Shown here one piece after another: positions 59,218-64,000 of a DNA stretch of 64,000 bases; position 1 is the first letter of the stretch; the number at the start of each line of letters is the position of its first letter. Made by a program: the position numbers and the translations under genes. The stretch spans positions 3,596,001-3,660,000 of the forward strand of contig NZ_CP103288.1 in the NCBI RefSeq assembly GCF_024758005.1, read 5' to 3'. The DNA is from Pseudarthrobacter sp. NS4. Lineage in GTDB: Bacteria > Actinomycetota > Actinomycetes > Actinomycetales > Micrococcaceae. Under the pieces are notes generated by a model that was not told where the DNA came from, made no database searches, and saw only the letters and a list, made by a program, of their open reading frames with translations.

Positions 59218-59832
59218 CTAGTCCGCCAGGATTTTGTACAGGGCACGCCTGGTCTCATCCAGCTTTTCGAGGGCGGCCGCCCGCTGCTCCTCGGTGACGC
59301 CGCTGCGAAACTGGTGGATTACGCCCATCAACTTCCCGATGCTCTGGTGGAAGTCCCGGTCGGAGCTGTCCGGACCGGCGTTCCACGCGTTTTCCAACTC
59401 CTCGGCGCGCTCGGCCACGTAGGCCCTGCCGGAGTCACTGAGCGCAAACTCCGTGCCGCGGCCTTCGCTCAATGGCGTTATCAAATCCTCATCCACGAGT
59501 TGTTGGAGGGTGGGATAGATGGATCCTGGGCTGGGCCGCCAGGCGCCGCCGGTCTTTTCGGCAATGGTCTTGATCAACCCGTAACCGTTCGACGGTGATT
59601 CGGCCAGGAGCGAGAGAATGGCGGCGCGGACATCACCGCGATTGGCCCGCCTTGAGCCACGTCCGAATCCGGGACCAAAGCCGGCCCCGAACCCCGAGCC
59701 AAAACCAGGGCCAAAACCGGGCCCAAAGCCGCCTCCGCGGTGTCCGTGCGGGCCCCTGCGGCCTCTTCCCCGCTCGAACCGGCCCCTATTGAACTCCGGG
59801 CCGGGAAATTTTTGGTCAGAAAAGCCTTTCAT
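59218..59832 (-). CDS. PadR family transcriptional regulator
   Basis: A 204-residue regulator. The winged helix is about residues 65-140: DVRAAILSLLAESPSNGYGLIKTIAEKTGGAWRPSPGSIYPTLQQLVDEDLI. A C-terminal dimer helix follows. Before it lies an unusual N-terminal stretch of about 60 residues made of Gly-Phe/Pro-Gly repeats (GPGFG, GSGFGAGFG) and Arg, probably disordered. A long palindrome lies just upstream of the start, so autoregulation is likely. Target genes are unknown; none is obviously adjacent. Confidence 0.9.
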   Translation of the reverse strand: MKGFSDQKFPGPEFNRGRFERGRGRRGPHGHRGGGFGPGFGPGFGSGFGAGFGPGFGRGSRRANRGDVRAAILSLLAESPSNGYGLIKTIAEKTGGAWRPSPGSIYPTLQQLVDEDLITPLSEGRGTEFALSDSGRAYVAERAEELENAWNAGPDSSDRDFHQSIGKLMGVIHQFRSGVTEEQRAAALEKLDETRRALYKILAD

Positions 59833-59876
59833 GCCGGCATCGTCCTTTCAAAGATGATGGTTACGCAGACTCGTTC

Positions 59877-59910
59877 AGCGATAGTTTACGATATATCGTT
59901 AACTATCGCT
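59877..59910. promoter_or_regulatory. 34-bp palindromic operator upstream of padR
   Basis: 59877-59893 pairs with 59894-59910 at 16 of 17 positions (only 59887/59900 fails). The core ACGATATATCGT is a perfect palindrome. It lies 45 bases upstream of the PadR start and 105 bases before the PBP start, in an AT-rich island, so it could control both divergent genes. Confidence 0.8.
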
Positions 59911-60014
59911 TGGGTCAAGGCTAAAAGCTTGATCAAATCATGACCTTCCGGACTAGGGATCAACCGGGCAGCGGCGTATTCTCAATTCACACCTCCAATC
60001 TTGAGGGCTGATGA

Positions 60015-62183
60015 ATGGCGAAGAAAAGGAAGCGCAGGCGCGGTTTCGGCGCCGCCCTGGGACGATTCCTGGGGTTCCTGGCCGCGAGTGTAATGTGCGG
60101 AGTTCTGGCTGCCAGCCTGGTGGTTCCGGCGGTGGCAGCAGCAGGGTTCGGAGTCAGCAGTTCCATCGGCTTCTTCGAAAAGCTGCCCGAGGAACTGACC
60201 GTGCAGCCGCCGTCGCAATCCACCAAAGTCCTGACCGCTGACGGCCAGCCCATTGCTACTTTCTATGCCGAGAACCGGGTCAGGATTCCCCTCGACCAGA
60301 TGTCGCCGTACATCAAGGACGCGGTCATCGCTATCGAAGACAGCCGGTTCTACGAACACGCCGGCATTGACCCGCAGGGGATCGTGCGTGCGGTGGTGTC
60401 CAACCTGTCCAAGGGTGACAAACAGGGCGCCTCCACCATCACCCAGCAATACGTCACCAATGTGATCAACGAGGCACGGCTCTCGCAGGACCGGCCGGAC
60501 GAGGTGATCCTTTCCGGACAGAAGGACGTTGGCGACAAACTGCGGGAGATGAAACTGGCCATTGCCCTGGAGAAGAAGTTCAGCAAGGAGCAGATCCTCG
60601 AGGGCTACCTGAACATCGTCTTCTTCAACAGCGACGCCTATGGTGTTGAGGCCGCTGCGCGCTACTTCTTCAGCACCACAGCCAAGGACCTCACCCTGCC
60701 GCAGGCAGCCCTGTTGGCGGGGCTCGTGAACAGCCCCACGTTCTACAACCCGGCGCTTAACCCGGACAAATCCATCGTGCGCCGCGACCAGGTGCTCGGT
60801 GAGATGCTCCGCATCGACAAGATCACCCAAGCCCAGCACGACGAGGCAGTGGCCACCCCGGTCGAACTCAAGATCAACCCTGAGCGGCAAGGCTGTGCCA
60901 ACGCCACCATGGCCCCGTACTTCTGCGATTACATCTCGCACCTCATCCTCAACGACCCCGCATATGGGCCGAACGAGGCTGAACGCCAGCGCAAGCTGTA
61001 CCGCGGCGGGCTCACTATCGTCACCACGCTGGACAGCAGGCTTCAGGCTGCAGCACAGACCCAGGTGGACGGTACCGCCGGGCCCAATCCCGACAGGTGG
61101 GGCGCAGCCCTGGTATCGGTGCAGCCTGGAACCGGCAAGATCCTGGCCATGGCGCAGAACACGGTGTTCCTCCCGGAGCCGGGCAAATTCGACACCCACC
61201 TGAACTTCAATGTGGATGCCAAGGACCCGCAGGGCAACAACTTGAACGGGGCCGGCGGATTCCAGACTGGATCCACCATGAAGCCGTTCACCTTTGCCCA
61301 GTGGCTGAACGAGGGCAAGCCCCTGACGGCCGAGGTGGACGCCTCACGCCGCGTGTACCCTCTGGGGTTCCCGTGGAAGTCAACCTGCGGCAAGGTGCTG
61401 GGCGCCTACAGCACCGCGCAGAACAACCCGGAACTTGGTGCTGCCGATGACCTGCAGAACGCCGAAGAAGGCTTCTACCGGAAGATGCCCATCAACTACG
61501 GCCTGTACAACTCCATCAACACCGCCACTTTCGCTTCGGCTACGCAGCTTGATTTCTGCGGGATCCAGAAGATGGTGGATGCGGTGGGACTGCACAACGG
61601 CTTGGACGGCTCCCCTATCAATATGCACCAACTGGGCAACCTGCTGGGGGCCACTAACGTGGCGCCGCTGCACATGGCAAACGCCTTTGCGACCTTCGCC
61701 AACGACGGCCGCTTCTGCACCCCCGTCGCCCTGGTGGACGTCACCGACGCCAACGGCGGGAAACTTCCCGTGCCGCCCGTGCAATGCCGGGATGCCGTGA
61801 AGCCTGAAGTTGCCCGTGGTGTGAACTCCGTGCTGCAGGATGTGATGAAGGTTGGGTCCGGCGTCTGGATCAACCCTAAGGTCCATGACAAGGTACCTGT
61901 CGCGGCAAAGACCGGCACGTCCAACAACAACGGTGCAACCTGGGTAGTGGGCCACACCACCGGGCTGGCCACGGCGTCCTTCTTCGGAGACGCACTTGAG
62001 GGCCAGAAGCGGGCCGGCCAGAACGTCACCATCAACGGAACGTTCTACCCCCGGCTGGACGGCTTCATGATTGCCGGGCCGCAGTGGGCCAACTACATGG
62101 TGAATGTCGCGCCACTCTACCCGGCCGCTCCATTCCCGGGGCCGCCCCCGTCGATGATCGGCCCAAACCCGCCCAAGCCCTAG
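60015..62183 (+). CDS. Class A penicillin-binding protein (transglycosylase/transpeptidase)
   Basis: A 722-residue cell-wall synthase. Basic N-terminus and a membrane anchor (about 20-45), GT51 transglycosylase with Glu108 (AIEDSRFYEH) and GASTITQQY, then the transpeptidase with Ser420-x-x-Lys423 (STMK), SIN in YNSINTA and Lys632-Thr-Gly (KTGTSN). It polymerises and cross-links peptidoglycan outside the membrane. The ATG at 60015 is the first in frame. The C-terminus is Pro rich without a PASTA domain. It is divergent from padR. Confidence 0.95.
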   Translation: MAKKRKRRRGFGAALGRFLGFLAASVMCGVLAASLVVPAVAAAGFGVSSSIGFFEKLPEELTVQPPSQSTKVLTADGQPIATFYAENRVRIPLDQMSPYIKDAVIAIEDSRFYEHAGIDPQGIVRAVVSNLSKGDKQGASTITQQYVTNVINEARLSQDRPDEVILSGQKDVGDKLREMKLAIALEKKFSKEQILEGYLNIVFFNSDAYGVEAAARYFFSTTAKDLTLPQAALLAGLVNSPTFYNPALNPDKSIVRRDQVLGEMLRIDKITQAQHDEAVATPVELKINPERQGCANATMAPYFCDYISHLILNDPAYGPNEAERQRKLYRGGLTIVTTLDSRLQAAAQTQVDGTAGPNPDRWGAALVSVQPGTGKILAMAQNTVFLPEPGKFDTHLNFNVDAKDPQGNNLNGAGGFQTGSTMKPFTFAQWLNEGKPLTAEVDASRRVYPLGFPWKSTCGKVLGAYSTAQNNPELGAADDLQNAEEGFYRKMPINYGLYNSINTATFASATQLDFCGIQKMVDAVGLHNGLDGSPINMHQLGNLLGATNVAPLHMANAFATFANDGRFCTPVALVDVTDANGGKLPVPPVQCRDAVKPEVARGVNSVLQDVMKVGSGVWINPKVHDKVPVAAKTGTSNNNGATWVVGHTTGLATASFFGDALEGQKRAGQNVTINGTFYPRLDGFMIAGPQWANYMVNVAPLYPAAPFPGPPPSMIGPNPPKP

Positions 62184-62208
62184 GTTTTGAGCACCAGCGG
62201 TTCGCGGA

Positions 62209-63198
62209 TCACCAGTTTCCTCTGCAAAGGGGGCGCGGCCAACGTGGGCAGAGGTAACGGCGGCGCGGTCCCGGGTAGCGGGGGTGGGGTGGAGTGGTAG
62301 GTGTGTCCGGTGGGGTGGAGTGGTAGGTGTGGCCGGTGGGGGTTCGGGTTTCGACCGTGTGCCGGCCGCCGGAGAGAGGTTTTGCATGCCAGCGGGGGTT
62401 TTCTTTGGTGTGGTTGCAGGCTTCGCAGAGTCCTTGGCCGTTGCCGGCGGTGGTTGGGCCGTTGTTGTGCCGGGGGATGATGTGGTCGTGGTGCCGGATC
62501 GGTGCGTCGCAGTAGGGGGTGCGGCAGGTGTCGTCCCGGATCTGGAGGAACCGGCGGAGCCCGGGCGGGAAGATCCTGGCTTTTGAGTCCATTGCGACGA
62601 GTTCGCCGGTGCCCGGGGCGGTGTAGAGCCGGCGCAGCCAGACGGACAACCTGGCATTTTCAGCTGGACCGGTTTCGGCGCCCGTTGACCCGTTCAGAAC
62701 TGTTTCCCGTGCCCATTGGGCCGGGACGGTGCCGTAGCCGGGGAGCCGGGCGGGTTTGCTGTCGCCCTGGAGGAGGGTGCGGTCGGTCATGACGAGCTGG
62801 ATCTCGATGCCGGTGATCCCGGCCGGGGTTCCGGTGAGGCGTTCGACCAGGGCGTCGGCCATGATCTGGCCCCTGGTGCGTTCATCGCCGGTGGAGCGGA
62901 GGGTGTCGGCGTGCCGGGTCAGGGCGGCGTGGGCGGCGACGCCCGCGCCCAGCCCAGCGGCAGGAACCCCCGCCGCAGCCTGGGCCCGGCGCTGGGACAG
63001 GTCAAAGGCCACAGCGATCTGCGCCTGCTTGGCGGCCGCGGCAGACTTCAAATCCTCAAGCTCCCGCAACTGCCCAATCATCCCCGCACCGTCAGCACAA
63101 ACACGGACAGCAGACAGGCCCTCCAGGACACCCGCAACCGACGGAACAGCAGGGTTTCCCGCTGTTCCTGCCCTTGCCAGTGCCCCCACCGCTTCCAT
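62209..63198 (-). CDS. DUF222/HNH protein with central deletion
   Basis: A 329-residue member of the DUF222-HNH family, second copy in the window. The N-terminal helix reads [33 protein letters not shown], then GAGV is followed at once by [28 protein letters not shown], a segment that normally lies some 130 residues further on. The HNH domain ([23 protein letters not shown]...[10 protein letters not shown]) is intact. The reading frame is open throughout. Start 63198 chosen; upstream codons to 63279 look non-coding. Confidence 0.82.
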   Translation of the reverse strand: MEAVGALARAGTAGNPAVPSVAGVLEGLSAVRVCADGAGMIGQLRELEDLKSAAAAKQAQIAVAFDLSQRRAQAAAGVPAAGLGAGVAAHAALTRHADTLRSTGDERTRGQIMADALVERLTGTPAGITGIEIQLVMTDRTLLQGDSKPARLPGYGTVPAQWARETVLNGSTGAETGPAENARLSVWLRRLYTAPGTGELVAMDSKARIFPPGLRRFLQIRDDTCRTPYCDAPIRHHDHIIPRHNNGPTTAGNGQGLCEACNHTKENPRWHAKPLSGGRHTVETRTPTGHTYHSTPPDTPTTPPHPRYPGPRRRYLCPRWPRPLCRGNW

Positions 63199-63278
63199 AA
63201 CCAAAGTCTTCCAGCAGGGAAAACTGCCGCGAAGAACCCTATGTGGAAAACCGGGGATCACCGCAGCTCTCTGCCACA

Positions 63279-63824
63279 ATGAACCGCGTGAAGACCCTCG
63301 AAACGGAGCGGCTGATCCTCCGGCAGTGGGAGCCGGCGGACGCCGACTTCGTGCTGGACCTCTACTCCCGGTGGGAGGTGCAGCGGTTCATCGGGAACCC
63401 GCCGCAGGTGATGACGGACCGCGCCCAGGCCGAGGAACGCATCCTCGCGTGGCGGGCTATGGATCACCCCGTCCACGCCGTGTGGGCGGTCCAGGTAAGA
63501 GCCAGCGGGGAACTCGCCGGAACGCTGCTCCTCAAGTCCATTCCTGCCTCAGGCGGTTCACTCCCCCTGCAGCCCTCCGGGGACACTGAGATCGGCTGGC
63601 ATTTCCACCCCGACCACTGGGGGCACGGTTACGCGACGGAGGCTGCGGCAGCTGTCCTGGCATACGCGTTCGAGGGCGGCCTGCCGAAGGTGGTAGCCGT
63701 GACGGCCCCGGCCAACACCGCGTCACAGAACGTGTGCACCCGGATCGGGCTGGTCCACCAAGGCCAGACCGGACGCTACTACAACACGCTCTGCGAGCTT
63801 TTTGAACTGCCTGTGCACCCCTGA
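63279..63824 (+). CDS. GNAT family N-acetyltransferase (RimJ/RimL-like)
   Basis: A 181-residue acetyltransferase. [18 protein letters not shown] opens the fold, [28 protein letters not shown] is the acetyl-CoA binding motif A, and ENxAS-like [16 protein letters not shown] completes it. Typical of enzymes that acetylate amino termini or small molecules. Substrate unknown. Divergent from the HNH gene. Confidence 0.92.
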   Translation: MNRVKTLETERLILRQWEPADADFVLDLYSRWEVQRFIGNPPQVMTDRAQAEERILAWRAMDHPVHAVWAVQVRASGELAGTLLLKSIPASGGSLPLQPSGDTEIGWHFHPDHWGHGYATEAAAAVLAYAFEGGLPKVVAVTAPANTASQNVCTRIGLVHQGQTGRYYNTLCELFELPVHP

Positions 63825-63830
63825 AACGCG

Positions 63831-63863
63831 GGACGACGACGGCGGGAAGCGCCGGCGTCGTCC
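63831..63863. terminator. Hairpin between GNAT gene and last partial gene
   Basis: Arms starting at 63831 and ending at 63863 pair at 12 of 13 positions around a short purine loop. It lies between convergent genes; no T run follows. Confidence 0.6.
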
Positions 63864-63885
63864 GCTCGCCTGGTAAGGGGCCCGG

Positions 63886-64000
63886 CTAGCCAGCGCCGGC
63901 CTGGTCCGTCCCCTTCCAGATCCGCTGCCACCACGAGCGCGGCGGTTCAGGCTCCGGCTGTTCCTCGGCGGTTCGGGAGGCGCGGCGCTGGCGCCAGCGC
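63886..64000 (-). CDS. C-terminal end of an unidentified protein (continues beyond window)
   Basis: The minus-strand frame entering from the right edge reads R-W-R-Q-R-R-A-S-R-T-A-E-E-Q and ends PPRSWWQRIWKGTDQAGAG. The Arg-rich, Pro-Glu stretch and amphipathic Trp-rich end resemble the cytoplasmic tail of a membrane protein, but this cannot be confirmed from 37 residues. Confidence 0.45.
   Translation of the reverse strand, partial: RWRQRRASRTAEEQPEPEPPRSWWQRIWKGTDQAGAG

Overview
This is a high-GC window, read as chromosomal DNA of an actinobacterium in the Micrococcaceae (Arthrobacter or Pseudarthrobacter type). The evidence is the homodimeric AceE, an Arthrobacter-like 302-residue uricase, two DUF222/HNH proteins, an ANTAR regulator, an SCO4226-like protein, DUF2630, and intergenic palindromes of a kind I associate with this group. 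No rRNA, tRNA, CRISPR array, IS element or prophage was recognised. The placement is an inference from gene content, not from an rRNA marker.

Layout. 1-2.4 kb: 3' part of aceE. 2.4-6.9 kb: MobA-like nucleotidyltransferase, DUF222 HNH protein, DUF5655-like protein, uracil-DNA glycosylase and aldo/keto reductase. 6.9-27.1 kb: a large purine-catabolism region. It holds a xanthine dehydrogenase operon (XdhC, FAD subunit, fused Fe-S/Mo subunit), a guanine-deaminase-like enzyme with an AzgA-type permease, an 8-oxoguanine deaminase-like amidohydrolase, uricase, a xanthine/urate permease and an IclR regulator. It ends with an operon of malic enzyme, malate synthase (frameshifted), a DUF6986 lyase-like protein and (S)-ureidoglycine aminohydrolase. 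A stand-alone LigD-type polymerase sits inside this region.

27-41 kb: mixed metabolism (serine-hydrolase-fold lipoprotein with a degenerate active site, Zn-alcohol dehydrogenase, HAD phosphatase, GH15, DUF72, App1-like phosphatase, GH1, orphan AAA+ ATPase) and a small heat-shock island (DnaJ-domain protein, Hsp20, HspR-like MerR regulator), then a PAP2 phosphatase. 41-45 kb: a ChvE-GguA-GguB type sugar ABC transporter behind a clear promoter and a LacI-type palindrome. 45-54 kb: secreted subtilase, epimerase, second adenylate-kinase-like protein, GAF-ANTAR protein, receiver protein, chloroperoxidase-like hydrolase, and a fatty-acid desaturase/ferredoxin reductase pair. 54-64 kb: LLM oxidoreductase, small membrane proteins, nitrilase-family hydrolase, a scar made of two gene remnants, a PadR regulator with a long palindromic operator, a class A PBP, an internally deleted DUF222 protein, a GNAT and the end of one further gene.

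How it works together. The purine genes import and deaminate guanine or 8-oxoguanine, oxidise hypoxanthine/xanthine to urate and open the urate ring. The last operon handles the end of the ureide path: ureidoglycine is deaminated, glyoxylate is condensed with acetyl-CoA to malate, and malate is decarboxylated to pyruvate. The middle steps (5-hydroxyisourate hydrolase, OHCU decarboxylase, allantoinase, allantoate amidohydrolase) are not in this window.
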